This document shows positions 22,354 through 36,748 of a stretch of 64,000 bases of DNA, in pieces; within the stretch, counting starts at the first letter, position 1, and every line of letters begins with the position of its first letter. Below the pieces are notes generated by a model, which worked only from the letters and a program-made list of their open reading frames with translations, was not told the origin of the DNA and did not search any database. A program made the translations under genes and the position numbers. The stretch is taken from positions 80,694,003 through 80,758,002 of the forward strand of contig NC_134398.1 of the NCBI RefSeq assembly GCF_050003625.1, written 5' to 3'. Origin of the DNA: Haematobia irritans. Its lineage: Eukaryota > Arthropoda > Insecta > Diptera > Muscidae.

Positions 22354-22534
22354 CACTGAAAAAAAGCATACCCGGTTCCAAAGATTTTGTCTTTACTTTA
22401 AAACATTTGGTATTGATTCCGAGCCAAAGAAGCGGAGAATACAAGTAAGGATACTTTTAAGACACAATTCGCTTTTAAATTTGGTATTGTGTACTTGCTT
22501 CTAGGAAGCAAATTATAATTTTTCGCTTTCTCAG
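22354..22534. mobile_element. Family F end fragment
   Basis: CACTGAAAAAAAGCATACCC, then CCAAAGATTTTGTC and ATTCCGAGCCAAAGAAGCGG. It matches, in reverse, the family F end at 48400-48567. It is truncated by the X repeat that starts at 22536. Confidence 0.6.
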
Positions 22535-22535
22535 C

Positions 22536-23771
<1,236 letters not shown>

Positions 23772-24081
23772 CACCCTCAAAAAAAATCGCTTCTTTAACA
23801 TATGTTCCAAACATATTTTGCAGGAAGCACATATATTATTGCATACTGCCGAAACATTAATATGTTTGTTTTATGTGAACATGTTATATGTTTGGAAGCA
23901 TTTTGAGCCAAAAATATTATATGCTTGGAAGAATTTTTCCCAAGCACGATTGTGCTCATTCCCTAACATACTCGTAATTTTCACTTCCACGAAATTTTAT
24001 AGTTATTGGCACCTTTTTCTGTAATACAAATAATGTTGAAGAAATTATTCACTTTTATAAATTTTTAGAATTTTACCTTTC

Positions 24082-24150
24082 GCCTGCACGGAGAATCGAA
24101 CCGAGGACCATACAGTTTATAAGCCAACACACTATCCACTGGGCTACGTA
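24082..24150 (-). other. tRNA-like Pol III module (minus), E copy 1
   Basis: On the minus strand TAGCCCAGTGG (A box) and GGTTCGATTCT (B-box-like), with GGCTTATAAACTG between. It is tRNA-derived without a good acceptor stem. Confidence 0.7.
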
Positions 24151-24265
24151 GCTGTTATAGTAACCAGTAGATAATTATCGTTTTAAGTTACATTTATATA
24201 GCATAGTTTGCAGCGCCCACGAGCCCATGCAAACATAACATTATTTAACAGAAATATACATTTGT

Positions 24266-24341
24266 TTGCCACGTGGAGCAGTGGTTAGCATGTCTGCCTT
24301 GCATGCAAAGGTTCGTGGGTTCAACCCCTGCTCCGACCGAA
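24266..24341 (+). other. tRNA-like Pol III module (plus), E copy 1
   Basis: TGGAGCAGTGGTTAGC and GGTTCAACCCC, with GTCTGCCTTGCATGCAAAG between (a stem with loop CTTGCAT), followed by a T-run at 24344. It is close to the head of the local SINE. Confidence 0.7.
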
Positions 24342-25573
24342 CATTTTTTTTGTTTTTTTTAATTTACACATTTATATTTATACTATATTAATTTTTTTTA
24401 ATGAAACTTCGAAATGTGCGTTATTAAAGATTTATAGTCAGTAACAGTGCTTGATATAAACGAAATTGACTGATTTTTGGATAAAATATTATTTTTTATT
24501 GCAAAAATAACAATCTTGTAACAAAAAACTGTTTTTGGCACAAAACTTTAAAATTTGGAAGGAATTCAAAAACTCTAACAAAAGAAGAACGTGGAGTCGA
24601 GTATAAACATACATACATAATTTTATAATATAAACATAAATTTATTTAGGAGTGAACAGTTTTTTACTAGCATTTAACACCATCGCTCTAAAATTCCTTT
24701 CATTTTTCTTTAATAATTCATTTTAAAGAAAATAAACTTTTTAAATTGTTTTAGCTGTAAAACTCGAACTTAATGCCCGCTATTATATTTGATGGTGTCC
24801 GTCAACTCCTCGTGGACTACTTTTTAATAAAGAGGAACTAAAGTTTGTTTTTTTTACATTTTACTGTGTAATTTTTCACTATTTCCTCCTTATTTCATTT
24901 TACTGTCCCAACTCTAAAAAGAGTATAGTGCCCTTTCGTTATTTTTATGAAGACCCCTGATTTCTTTTAACGAACCAAGAAAAAAATTGTGCCCATAATG
25001 CCAAAATGATAAACCCAACGCACGTCCACACATACATAAAATGCTGCTCTCAGGGCGAAAACATATGCTGTTTGTTTTTCAAATGTCTATTCTCTTGGTT
25101 CCTAATGTCTATTCTCTTTATTCAAATTAAATAATATTTAGACTTAAACATATCAAATTTTTGGCCTTATCATAAAACAGTTTTCCGAAACAACATACAA
25201 GCGGTTTCACAGAAATTGTTCTCTTTTGACTCTTTTGCTGTGTTATATTGATATCTTTCGTCAACTCTCCCGGTTTCCATCTCTATTTCTCTCTATACTC
25301 TCTCTGTCGCTTTGAATAAAATATCACAACATATGTATGTTTAGTCGAAATTTGTAAATTTATATATATTTGTATTCACACATATGATTTTTATGAAACA
25401 TTCATGCCACAAACATAATATATTCTAACATATTAATATAGATGTCCCAAACATTTAGTGTTAGTTTAGGAACATTACATGTTTGCACTTAAATATATTG
25501 TGTTTAAAAATTGTGCCCGAAACACATTTTGTTTATATCGGAACATATGAAAAACATATTTTTCTAACAGTGT

Positions 25574-27384
25574 AGAAACATATTAATTTAATTTATTCGT
25601 CAGGTCTCAAAGTGGTTTAAAAAACGTGTTAAATGGCAACTTACATTTCCAAATTCTTCACATAGAAATAATGCTATGTTTCAAGTAAAACGTCTTTAAA
25701 ATGAAAAACATCTCCTATTTTAACGCTTTTTTGCTTTACAATTCAGATACAAAAATACAACAAATTTAAAGACTATTTTGAAGAATTTTTCAGAAAGCCA
25801 TGTTGGCCTTAGTTCAACAAAATTTTCTTTCATGTATAGCTATCCATATTTACGTCGAATCTCCTAACTATAAAGACAAAACAACTTCATTATAAAGTTT
25901 ATCGACTTTTGGAAAAAGAAACAAAAAAAAAGAAAAAAAGAAATGAATTTGTATTTTAAGGACATGAAATCTTTGACATTGACACGACAATATTTTTTTC
26001 AGCATATGTATATGGAATAAAAACCTTTATATATGTCGCAACAAAATTTGAAAGATTTGAGATGGTATCAAAATTGTTGGTCTAGAAAATGGCGAATGGT
26101 ATTATATAGTCATTCCCGTCCGACTTTAGACCTTCCACTTGTCTAGAGGCAATACACGCAATATAGCATTAACGGAATCTACACTGAAAAAAATATTGTC
26201 GTGAGGTCAAAGATTTCATGTCTTTAAAATACGAATGCAAAGTTTGCTTAGCATAGAAGACGCATTTCTCTAGTATAAAGTTTTTTTCCTTGACCAAAGG
26301 TCGATAAACTTTGCAATGAAGTCGTATTGTCCTTATAATTAAGTGATTTGATTTAAAAATGGATATCATAACATGAAAGAAAAAGTGTTTGAGCTAAGGT
26401 CAACTTGACTTTAATAATTTAGAAAAAATCTTTAAATTTAATGAAATTGTCTTTAAATTTGTTGTCTTTTTACATCTTGACTACAAAGCAAAAAATCGTT
26501 CAAATATAAGACATGTTTTTCAACACTTTATTTTAAAGACGTTTTTTACTTGAAACACAGCATAATTTCTACTAGAAGTCGAGTCTTAATTTGGAAAATA
26601 AAGTAGTCGTTAACTTGTTTTTAAAGGGCTTTGATAGCGTATGAAGAAACAAGTATATAAAGCAGTAAGTTCGGCCGGGCCGAATCTTAAATACCCACCA
26701 CCATGAATCAAATATTATAGTTTCCTGTGAACATTTCAGGGGGATTTGATGACAAGCAGATCAGTTCAACCAGTACAAGAAAACGATGAAATACCGCCTT
26801 GATTTAAAATCTAACACCCGTAGATTTTTACCCCCATTATTTAAATGATTACCAGAAGTAAAATCTGGAAAATATAATTCAGTTTCAAGCAATTTTCTTT
26901 ATCAGTGCACATGGACCGATATTCACCATTTTCGGCACACCTCTTTAAAATAAAATACTTCTAAATTTAAAATTTCATGTAAATTTGATAAAAACTATGG
27001 TTTCTAAAAGCCCGAGAAGTAAAATCGGGTGATCGGTCTATTTGAGAGATAAACCAAAACATGGACCAATACACGCCATTTTCGCCTCTCATATTTAAGG
27101 TCCTAAATACCTCTAGATTTCTCATTTCAGGCAAATTAGATAAAAACTACGGATTCTAAAGCCTAAAAAATAAAATAATTTCTTACAAACCTATTTATAT
27201 TCGTAAAAACCTCCAGATTTTCGATTTCAGGCAAAGTGGACAACAATTACGGTTTCTAGAAGCCCAAAAGGTAATATCGGGAGATCGGTCTATCTGATGG
27301 CTATAACATGGACCTATACTCACCATTTTTTTATGGTCCTAAAATATCTCTAGATTTCCAATTTGAGGCAAGTTGGATAAAAAC
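25574..27384. repeat. Left arm of 1.8-kb inverted duplication
   Basis: It is the reverse complement of 28215-30028 over about 1811 bp with scattered mismatches and a net 3-bp length difference. From left to right it holds the reverse of the F2 element, a Y-type end (26095-26150), another family F copy starting at 26183, and a family X end at about 26650 running into X units. The outer edge sits directly after the right end of E copy 1. Confidence 0.9.
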
Positions 27385-28214
27385 TTGCCTCAAATTGGTT
27401 TCTATAAGCCCAAGACTCCGATTTGGAGTCTTGGGCTTATAGAAACCTTACTTTCTATCCAATTGGCCTGAAATTGGAAATCTAGAGGTATTTTAGGACC
27501 ACAAAGAGGTGTGCCAAAAATGGTGAATATCGGTCCATGTTTTGGTATAGCCCCCATATAGACCGATCTCCCGATTATATTTCTAGGGCTTCTAGAATCG
27601 GTAGTTTCTATCCAATTCGCCTGAAATTGGAAATCTAGAGGTATATTAGCACCATAAACAGGTGTGCCAAAAATTGTGACTATCGGGTGATGTTTAGGTA
27701 TAGCCCCCATATAGACCGATTTCCCGATTTTACTTCTTGGGCTTCTAGAATCCGTAGTTATTATCCAATTTGGTTGAAATTTGAAATCTAGAGGTATTTT
27801 AGGACCATAAAGAGGTGTGCTAAAAATGGTGAGTATCGGTCCAGGTTTTGGTATATCCCCCATATAGACCGATCTCCCGATATGGGGTCTTGGGCTTATA
27901 GAATCCGTAGTGTTTATCGAATTTGCCTGAAATTGGAAATCTAGGGGTATTTTAGAACAATAAAGAGGTGTGCCGAAAATGGTGAGTATCGGTCCATGTT
28001 TTGGTATAGCCCCCATATAGACCGATCTCCAGTTTTTACTTCTTGGGCGTCTACAATCAGTAGTTTTTATCCAATTTGCCTGAAATTAGAAATCTAGAGG
28101 TATTTTAAAACCCTAAAGAGGTGTGCTGAAAATGATGAGTATCGGACCATGTTTTTATTTAGCCTCCATATAGACGGATCTCCAGATTTTATTCTTGGGC
28201 TTATAGAAACCGTA
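27385..28214. repeat. Spacer of inverted duplication, made of X units
   Basis: Units of family X. Most of it (27454-28214) repeats 22907-23670 in direct orientation with only a few differences. At 27385-27450 there is a short palindrome around CCAAGACTCC/GGAGTCTTGG. The frame at 27402-28016 is a repeat artefact. Confidence 0.8.
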
Positions 28215-30028
28215 GTTTTTATCCAACTTGCCTCAAATTGGAAATCTAGAGATATTTTAGGACCATAAAAAAATGGTGAGTATAGGTCCATGTTATAGCC
28301 ATCAGATAGACCGATCTCCCGATATTACCTTTTGGGCTTCTAGAAACCGTAATTGTTGTCCACTTTGCCTGAAATCGAAAATCTGGAGGTTTTTACGAAT
28401 ATAAATAGGTTTGTAAGAAATTATTTTTTGTTTTTTAGGCTTTAGAATCCGTAGTTTTTATCTAATTTGCCTGAAATGAGAAATCTAGAGGTATTTAGGA
28501 CCTTAAATATGAGAGGCGAAAATGGCGTGTATTGGTCCATGTTTTGGTTTATCTCTCAAATAGACCGATCACCCGATTTTACTTCTCGGGCTTTTAGAAA
28601 CCATAGTTTTTATCAAATTTACATGAAATTTTAAATCTAGAAGTATTTTATTTTAAAGAGGTGTGCCGAAAATGGTGAATATCGGTCCATGTGCACTGAT
28701 AAAGAAAATTGCTTGAAACTGAATTATATTTTCCAGATTTTACTTCTGGTAATCATTTAAATAATGGGGGTAAAAATCTACGGGTGTTAGATTTTAAATC
28801 AAGGCGGTATTTCATCGTTTTCTTGTACTGGTTGAACTGATCTGCTTGTCATCAAATCCCCCTGAAATGTTCACAGGAAACTATAATATTTGATTCATGG
28901 TGGTGGGTATTTAAGATTCGGCCCGGCCGAACTTACTGCTTTATATACTTGTTTCTTCATACGCTATCAAAGCCCTTTAAAAACAAGTTAACGACTACTT
29001 TATTTTCCAAATTAAGACTCGACTTCTAGTAGAAATTATGCTGTGTTTCAAGTAAAAAACGTCTTTAAAATAAAGTGTTGAAAAACATGTCTTATATTTG
29101 AACGATTTTTTGCTTTGTAGTCAAGATGCAAAAAAACAACAAATTTAAAGACAATTTCATTAAATTTAAAGATTTTTTCTAAATTATTAAAGTCAAGTTG
29201 ACCTTAGCTCAAACACTTTTTCTTTCATGTTATGATATCCATTTTTAAATCAAATCACTTAATTATAAGGACAATACGACTTCATTGAAAAGTTTATCGA
29301 CCTTTGGTCAAGGAAAAAAACTTTATACTAGAGAAATGCGTCTTCTATGCTAAGCAAACTTTGCATTCGTATTTTAAAGACATGAAATCTTTGACCTCAC
29401 GACAATATTTTTTTCAGTGTAGATTCCGTTAATGCTATATTGCGTGTATTGCCTCTAGACAAGTGGAAGGTCTAAAGTCGGACGGGAATGACTATATAAT
29501 ACCATTCGCCATTTTCTAGACCAACAATTTTGATACCATCTCAAATCTTTCAAATTTTGTTGCGACATATATAAAGGTTTTTATTCCATATACATATGCT
29601 GAAAAAAATATTGTCGTGTCAATGTCAAAGATTTCATGTCCTTAAAATACAAATTCATTTCTTTTTTTCTTTTTTTTTTGTTTCTTTTTCCAAAAGTCGA
29701 TAAACTTTATAATGAAGTTGTTTTGTCTTTATAGTTAGGAGATTCGACGTAAATATGGATAGCTATACATGAAAGAAAATTTTGTTGAACTAAGGCCAAC
29801 ATGGCTTTCTGAAAAATTCTTCAAAATAGTCTTTAAATTTGTTGTATTTTTGTATCTGAATTGTAAAGCAAAAAAGCGTTAAAATAGGAGATGTTTTTCA
29901 TTTTAAAGACGTTTTACTTGAAACATAGCATTATTTCTATGTGAAGAATTTGGAAATGTAAGTTGCCATTTAACACGTTTTTTAAACCACTTTGAGACCT
30001 GACGAATAAATTAAATTAATATGTTTCT
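28215..30028. repeat. Right arm of 1.8-kb inverted duplication
   Basis: Partner of 25574-27384. It contains X units ending in GGCCCGGCCGAACTTACTGC (28918-28937) and TATATACTTGTT, then a family F copy ending at 29419 (TTTTTTTCAGTG then TA), a Y-type end at 29458-29590, and most of the F2 element. Beyond 30028 only the right side continues, into the rest of F2. Confidence 0.9.
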
Positions 30029-30121
30029 TAAAGCTATCCTCACTTCAATTCTTCACGTTATTGGCTCGGAATGAATTCCAAAACCATTAGTGTAAATACA
30101 ATATCGTTTTTTTTTTCAGTG
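29597..30121 (+). mobile_element. TIR element family F, complete copy (F2)
   Basis: About 525 bp. It starts CTGAAAAAAATATTGTCG (first bases of CACTG eroded) and ends TATCGTTTTTTTTTTCAGTG then TA. It shares motifs with other F copies: AAAGATTTCATGTC, TTTTAAAGACGTTTT, ATTGGCTCGGAATGAATTCC. The end of the inverted duplication falls inside this element. Confidence 0.7.
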
Positions 30122-31088
30122 TATATTTTAATCTGAACCGATTTGAACAAGATTTTTAACACTTCGGAAAAAAATAATCGCAAAGATTTAGATTTTCGAT
30201 TATCAACTATTTTTTTAATTTTGACTATCAAAAATCGATTTTATATTATTAACTATTTCTTAATTTTGATTATCAAAACCCGATTTTAATGTTTTCTATT
30301 TTTATATTCATTGATTTCAATTGAATTGAACAGTACCTAGATGTGGAGAAAAGCTCACAATTTTTTCCATTACCACAACACCCAAAAAAAGTTTAAGTTT
30401 ATTTTAGAAAATTTTAACTAAAATAGTTTTCAATTTGCAACATGTTACAAATAAGTTAATACTTTTTGTCAAAATGAAGAAAGAAAGAATTTTTAAAAAT
30501 AATTAATTTTTTTCTGTTGTTTAAGAAAATTTCATATGTTGGAAGAAAAAATTGGATTTAAAAATTGTTAAAATGTCTTTAGCGCTGTACGAAGTTCGAT
30601 ACAGGTACAATTTTAGTAAAATTTACTCATTTAAGAGACTTATGAACTCAATTTAAGCAACTTCTGCCATTTTAGGAAAATATGAACTATTTTATTTTTT
30701 AGTAAAATTGTGCACTATATTTGTATACAACTTTTTTTTTCTTATTTTTAGTTCACGTCATTAAAGTTAGCAAAAAAATATTCAAATAAGGAACATTTAC
30801 TCATATTGTGCAAAATTTAAAATCAACTAATCTTCATGAACTAAAATAAAGTTCAGTTGGCATTAGAGCCCATTTTTTTTGGGTGTATATTAAACAAATT
30901 AAAATAATAACATTTTTACTGCGTTTCTTATTAATATTTTGTATAATCATTATTTCTACGAAATTCGTTTATGAAAAATCGAATATTCAAATTTCGATTG
31001 GTAAAAATAATCGAAAATCGATTTTTGATTGAAAGTCAATAATGGAAAAGTCGAAAAATCGATTATTGGTTTCCACTATAGATCCCTA
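30122..31088. repeat. AATCGATTTT-rich segment, split by family A element
   Basis: Both flanks of the family A copy are rich in AAAATCGATTTTT and TCGATTATC motifs (30160-30300 and 30960-31075). They read as two halves of one short AT-rich element. No gene. Confidence 0.4.
30379..30885 (-). mobile_element. TIR element family A, copy 2 (inverted)
   Basis: About 507 bp, reverse complement of 184-681, with ends CACCCAAAAAAAGTTTAAG and ATTTTTTTTGGGTG. The flanking dinucleotides differ (AA and TA). Internal motifs such as GTACGAAGTTC and ATTTACTCATATTG occur in the mirrored order of copy 1. Confidence 0.75.
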
Positions 31089-32660
31089 TTAAAGAAAGTT
31101 TAAAGTCGGGAGGGGTCGACTAAATTATACCCCTCACACCCAGAAAAAAGTGACCCCTTCTTTAAGTTAAAATGAACTTACTGTGAAGAAAGTTGAACTT
31201 CGTATAGCGCCAAAGACATTCTTATTTTTTTGAACGATGTGATTTTCGTAGAAATTAGGTATAATGCATTCCATATATTAGTTAACATTTTCCTATATTT
31301 ATTTACCACTATGCTACAGAATGAAAAAATTTAACTGATTTGAATTCATATATGGAATGAGTTTATTGAAATTTTTTCATTCATTTGGACAAATCTTACA
31401 TATTTGTGGTAAAACTTTTACTTCATAATTAGAACTGCTTACCTTCGTTTTTAAATACAATTTTATTTATTTATATAAGCAATTTTATCTTCAATAAAAG
31501 ACATGTTTTATTAATATATTGAATATATTTATTAAGAATCAACAGCATCGACTGGCCTTGAAATATTAGTTTATTATTCCACTATTTCCAATTTCCATGT
31601 AATGTCATCAACTGCAAAACGCATTTTTTCTTCTTCTTGCACCTTTCACTTTTAATAAGTTGCTGCGTAACGATTTTGTCCTCCTTTTACAATTTCAATA
31701 CCTACAAATATAAAAAATCATAAACCATTTTTGTTACAAAAGGTTAGCGTCACTGAATATTACCTGATAATTGAAGATTCCAAAATGAAGACAAATGAAA
31801 GGGTTTTTATTCTGCTGGTGTTTTCTTTCTTTATACACCATCACGAACATTGATAGATTTATTTTCAAAAAAAACGAACATTTTTCTCACTAATTTAAAA
31901 TAATAAATCTTTTATATATTTTATTTGTTACTTATTATATTATTTTACCATATTATTTTATATTATATTATATTATATTATTTTACCATATTATTTTATT
32001 TTTTAACAATCTCTCCGAAACAACGCGATTCCAACTAAAAAACAACCCACGCGCAAACATATCGATTACACCCACGCGCAAACACATCGATTACGATGAC
32101 AGGTATCGATTACAGGTAAACAATAGAAATATAGGAAAATTTCCTATATTCTAACAAGTGTGTTTCCTTAAGTTTTGAAAGGATTGCATACTTCTTAGTA
32201 CGAATGAACTAAAATATTTTTCTATGCCAAGTATTGTTCGTATGTATGAAAAACTTTCTATTATAAAGGAAGTCGCAATTATCATTTTATAAGAAATTTT
32301 ACTAATTTTGAGGAAACTTGGTTTTAGTTCGGATTTTGTTTATTTTTACGAATGCTTTGTTATCGGTGAATAAAATTTTCTTGTTCAGTAGTAAATTCTT
32401 ATACCCAGCGAAGAAAACAGTATTAGTAAAATTCCATGCCTTATTCTAGTTAATGAACTATTCCTAACTGCTTACAGTTTAGGATTGTTTTACTGAAACG
32501 AGTAAATTTTATTATTTCTCACAAAAATTTACCTTAATGGAAATAAAATGGATAAACTATATTGATGAAGAATTTTTCCTTTAGTTTCGAAGGCACTTTT
32601 TTCTGGGTGCACCACTTTGTGGACTAAACATTTTTAACACATCCCAAATCCTGCAAATAT
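31089..32660 (+). repeat. Family Y end fragment, split by element B copy 3
   Basis: AAAGTTTAAAGTCGGGAGGG and GTCGACTAAATTATACCCC then, after the insertion, CCACTTTGTGGACTAAAC. Joining across the insertion with one CA removed gives the start expected for family Y. Confidence 0.6.
31137..32609 (+). mobile_element. TIR element family B, copy 3
   Basis: A 1.47-kb copy with TIRs CACCCAGAAAAAAGTG, flanked by CA/CA. It is slightly longer than the others because of an expanded ATATTATATTATATT tract near 31950-31980. Confidence 0.85.
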
Positions 32661-33399
32661 AGTATCATAAAACCAAACGCAACTAAAAAAACGCATTGCC
32701 TAGAAAAGCATCTTTTGATTGTGCATGTCTCTTATTGTTTACAATCAATTGTATGAATTATAAGCTTATACGAGTATTGTATAAATATGAGAACAAAACT
32801 ATGTGTTGGCGCTCTCAATAGATAGTCATTATTTTCGTATATATTATGTAAAGTTTCTTGAATTTTACGAAAACTATTATATACACCCAGAAAAATATAG
32901 AGGACATGACTTAATAGACTTACCCTGTATACACCGTACACCCAATTTTCAATATTTTATGTCCTTTTAGTTAAATCACACTTCCTCTCATACAGAAAAA
33001 ATCAACAATTGTATACTATAAATAGGTCACCTTAATTGCTCAAGGGCAATATCAGAAATGACAAAAAATGGATTTCACTTTTTCCATAGAAAAAAAACGA
33101 AACACATGTTCGACTATATAAAACTGGAAAGTAAATATTAGAAGGACCCCCTTAACATACTCCAACAATTTTAAATAAAGCATAAAAAGATAATGTATAA
33201 TCGACTCTCAAAGTCATGTTCTCCCAGGTGGACATCGGTAGTGAAAGGGTTAAGCAAAAGTACTCTTCTTGTTGCAAAATATAGTAAAATCTAAAAATTG
33301 GAAAAATTCCCATGGCATTAAATTTTCCTGGTTTTAACAACGCTTTGTGGAAATCTCAAAATGTGGAGTAAAATGTAGTTAAATTTTCGTGCGAGGTAG
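32661..33399. other. Intergenic, nothing firm
   Basis: AT-rich. An isolated CACCCAGAAAAATATAG string at 32885 resembles a CAC-type terminus, but I found no partner. Short frames show no domains. Confidence 0.3.
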
Positions 33400-34381
33400 T
33401 TCATTCTTCCTATAAAACAGTTTACATATAAACCGATCACCAGATTTGACCTCCGGAACCTCTTGGAAGACCAAAATTCATCTGATTCAGTTGAAATTTG
33501 GTACGTGGTGTTAATATATGGCCTCAAACTCCCATGCAAAAATTGGTCGATATCGGTCCATAATTATATATAGGCCCCATATAAACCGATCCCCAGATTT
33601 GACCTCCAGAGCCTCTTGGAAGAGCAAAATTCTTGCCATTCGATTGAAATTTGGTACGTGATGTTAGTATATGGTATCCAACAACCATGCAGGAATTGGT
33701 TCCTATCAGTCCATAATTATATATAGCTCCCATATAAACCGATCCCCAGATTTGACCTCCGGTGCCTTTTGGAGAAGCAAAATTCATCCGATCTGCTTGA
33801 AATTTGGTACGTGGTGGTAGTATATGACATTTAACAACCATGCCAAAAGTGGTCCATATCAGTCCATAATCGTACATAGCCCCATATAAACCGATCCCGA
33901 GATTTGGTTTTGGAACCTCTTGGAGGAGCAAATTTCATCCGAGTGAGTTGAAATTTGGTACATTGTGCTAGTATATGGTCGTTAACAACCATGCCTAACT
34001 AGGTCCATATCGGTCTATAGTTATATATGGCCCTCAGATAAATCGATCCACAATCACACAAAAATTGGTCCATATCAAGTTCATAATTGTATATAGCCCC
34101 CATATAAGCGACCCCCCATATTTCAATTCTGACTCTCTACGAACAAAAAGTCCATATCGATTCGTAATTATTTGTAGACTTAACTATATATAACTTGTTT
34201 GTCTAATATATACCATGTATGGACTAAATCACAATTTAGAAAACGATGTTAAGAAGTTTTAAGATACCACAACCCAAGTAATTCGATTGTGGATGACAGT
34301 CTTTCGTAGAAGTTTCTACGCAATCCATGGTGGTGGGTACATAAGATTCGGCCTGGCCGAACTTGCGGTCGTATATACTTG
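33400..34381 (+). repeat. Tandem-unit repeat, family W
   Basis: Units of about 150 bp with ACCGATCCCCAGATTTGACC, TCCGGTGCCTTTTGG, GAAATTTGGTACGTGGTG and GGTCCATATCAGTCC. The terminus GTGGTGGGTACATAAGATTC, GGCCTGGCCGAACTTGC and GTATATACTTG is of the same type as family X although the internal units differ. The frame at 33524-33931 is a repeat artefact. Confidence 0.75.
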
Positions 34382-34392
34382 TTCTGATTCAA

Positions 34393-34660
34393 TCACGAAA
34401 TTAATTGATCCAATTAATTTTTAATTGAAATGTCTTCAATCACAGAAATGATAGTATCAATTAAAAAATTAATTGAAGGTCAATTACTAAATTAATTGAT
34501 CCAATTGAAAAATTAATTGATACTATTAATTTTTGTGATTGACTTTTGTTTCAATTAAAAAATTTGTTGAATCAATTAAATGTTTAATTGAATATTTTTT
34601 AAAACTCAATTAAGACTTTAATTGGAAAAATTTTCGTGATTTTTTTTTTCTGTGTAGGTG
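34393..34660. mobile_element. Small AT-rich element with AATTAATTGA repeats
   Basis: About 268 bp containing many copies of AATTAATTGA and TCAATTAA in both orientations. The left end AATCACGAAATTAATTG and right end AAATTTTCGTGATT are inverted. It is probably a MITE. Confidence 0.5.
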
Positions 34661-34779
34661 GACATTAGTAGTCAAAGGTGTCAATTCACCTAAATATACT
34701 GAAACACATTTTAATATGTGACCTTCAATTCTGTTAAAAATGTTGTTTTTTTTTTTTGCATGTATTTTGGAAAATAGTG

Positions 34780-36216
34780 CACCCAGAAAAAAGTGACCCC
34801 TTCTTTAAGTTAAAATGAACTCATTATGAAGAAAGTTGAACTTCGTATAGCGCCAAAGACATTTTTATTTGTTTGAACGATGTGATTTTCGTAGAAATTA
34901 GGAATAATGCATTCCATATATTAGTTAACATTTTCCTATATTTATATACCACTATGCTACAGAATGAAAAAATTTAACTGATTTGAATTCATATATGGAA
35001 TGAGTTTATTGAAATTTTTTCATTCATTTGGACAAATCTTACATATTTGTGGTACAACTTTTACTTCATAATTAGAACTGCTTACCTTCGTTTTTAAATA
35101 CAATTTTATTTATTTATATAAGCAATTTTATCTTCAATAAAAGACATGTTTTATTAATATATTGAATATATTTATTAAGAATCAACAGCATCGACTGGCC
35201 TTGAAATATTAGTTTATTATTCCACTATTTCCAATTTCCATGTAATGTCATCAACTGCAAAACGCATTTTTTCTTCTTCTTGTACCTTTCACTTTTAATA
35301 AGTTGCTGCGTAACGATTTTGTCCTCCTTTTACAATTTCAATACCTACAAATATAAAAAAAATCATAAACCATTTTTGTTACAAAAGGTTAGCGTCACTG
35401 AATATTACCTGATAATTGAAGATTCCAAAATGAAGACAAATGAAAGGGTTGTTATTCTGCTGGTGTTTTCTTTCTTTATACACTATCACGAACATTGATA
35501 GATTTATTTTCAAATACGAACATTTTTCTCACTAATTTAAAATAATAATTATTTTATATATTTTATTTGTTACTTATTATATTATTTTACCATATTATTT
35601 TTTAACAATCTCTCCGTATACCACAACAACGCGATTCCAACTAAAAAAACAACCCACGCGCAAACATATCGATTACACCCACGCGCAAACACATCGATTA
35701 CGATGACAGGTATCGATTACAGGTAGACAATAGAAATATAGGAAAATTTCCTATATTCTAACAAGTGTGTTTCCTTAAGATTTGAAAGGATTGCATACTT
35801 CTTAGTACGAATGAATTAAAATATTTTTCTATGCCAAGTGTTGTTCGTATGTATGAAAAACTTTCTATTGTAAAGGAAGTCGCAATTATCATTTTATAAG
35901 AAATTTTACTAATTTTGAGGAAACTTGGTTTTAGTTCGGATTTTGTTTATTTTTACGAATGCTTTGTTATCGGTGAATAAAATTTTCTTGTTCAGTAGGA
36001 AATTCTTATACCCAGCGAAGAAAACAGTATGAGTAAAATTCCATGCCTTATTCTAGTTAATGAACTATTCCCAACTGCTTACAGTTTAGGATTTTTTTAC
36101 TGAAACGAGTAAATTTTATTATTTCTCACAAAAATTTACCTTAATGGAAATAAAATGGATAAACTATATTGATGAAGAATTTTTCCTTTAGTTTCGAAGG
36201 CACTTTTTTCTGGGTG
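34780..36216 (+). mobile_element. TIR element family B, copy 4
   Basis: A 1.44-kb copy with TIRs CACCCAGAAAAAAGTG. The flanking dinucleotides are TG and TA, so the duplication is not preserved here. The frame at 35280-35498 covers the internal region that reads as a small spliced unit on the other strand. Confidence 0.85.
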
Positions 36217-36748
36217 TAAGCGCACTTCTATTTTGTGGAAAAGTCCACAAATTTATAAAAATTTACAAGTTGATGTACAAATTTATATTTTATTTTTTTT
36301 AGTTTATTTAGTATAAAACGATTGACTTGTTCGCTGATTTTTTTTGCTCTATTTTTACATCTCATGGAATTACTGCTACTTAATCATTTAGATTCTGTTA
36401 TTGATTTTGGGTCACTTGAATTAAATATGGATGATATTTTCTTTGGTATTTCTAAATTGAAACCTTCTTTTCATATTGATTCAGATGGATTATGTGGATT
36501 GTTTATTAAAAATTGCAAATTATCTTTGGCACCTTCTTTGCTAATATTATTTAACATGTCCTTGAGACTTGGAATTTACCTTGATCGTTGGAAGTTTGCT
36601 GCAATTACCTATACATAAATCAGGAGCTAAAGATGATATATCTAATTACAGGCCAATTTCTAAATTATGCAATATTAGTAAAATATTTGAGCACATCGTT
36701 TTTGAAAAACTGTATTTTGTTGTGAGATTTGTAATATCTCCATACCAA

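Larger units (their letters stand above)
23772..25572. mobile_element. TIR element family E, copy 1, with paired tRNA-like modules
   Basis: An 1801-bp element with left end CACCCTCAAAAAAAATCGC and right end TTTTTCTAACAGTG, flanked by TA/TA. Both subterminal regions are packed with ACATAT and ATATGTTTGG motifs. It carries divergent tRNA-like modules at 24082-24150 (minus) and 24266-24341 (plus). No transposase. Its right end coincides with the left edge of the large inverted duplication. Confidence 0.8.

Noticed and set aside
27402..28016. 204-residue minus-strand frame with repeated GPILTIFGTPLYG-like text
   Set aside because: It is made of tandem X units whose length happens to be near a multiple of three; no start context or conserved domain.
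25574..30028. Inverted duplication as a missed-adapter read artefact
   Set aside because: Not fully excluded, but arms differ at scattered positions and the spacer is 830 bp, which is unlike a simple read-through palindrome.
33524..33931. 135-residue minus-strand frame
   Set aside because: Same artefact, in W repeat units.
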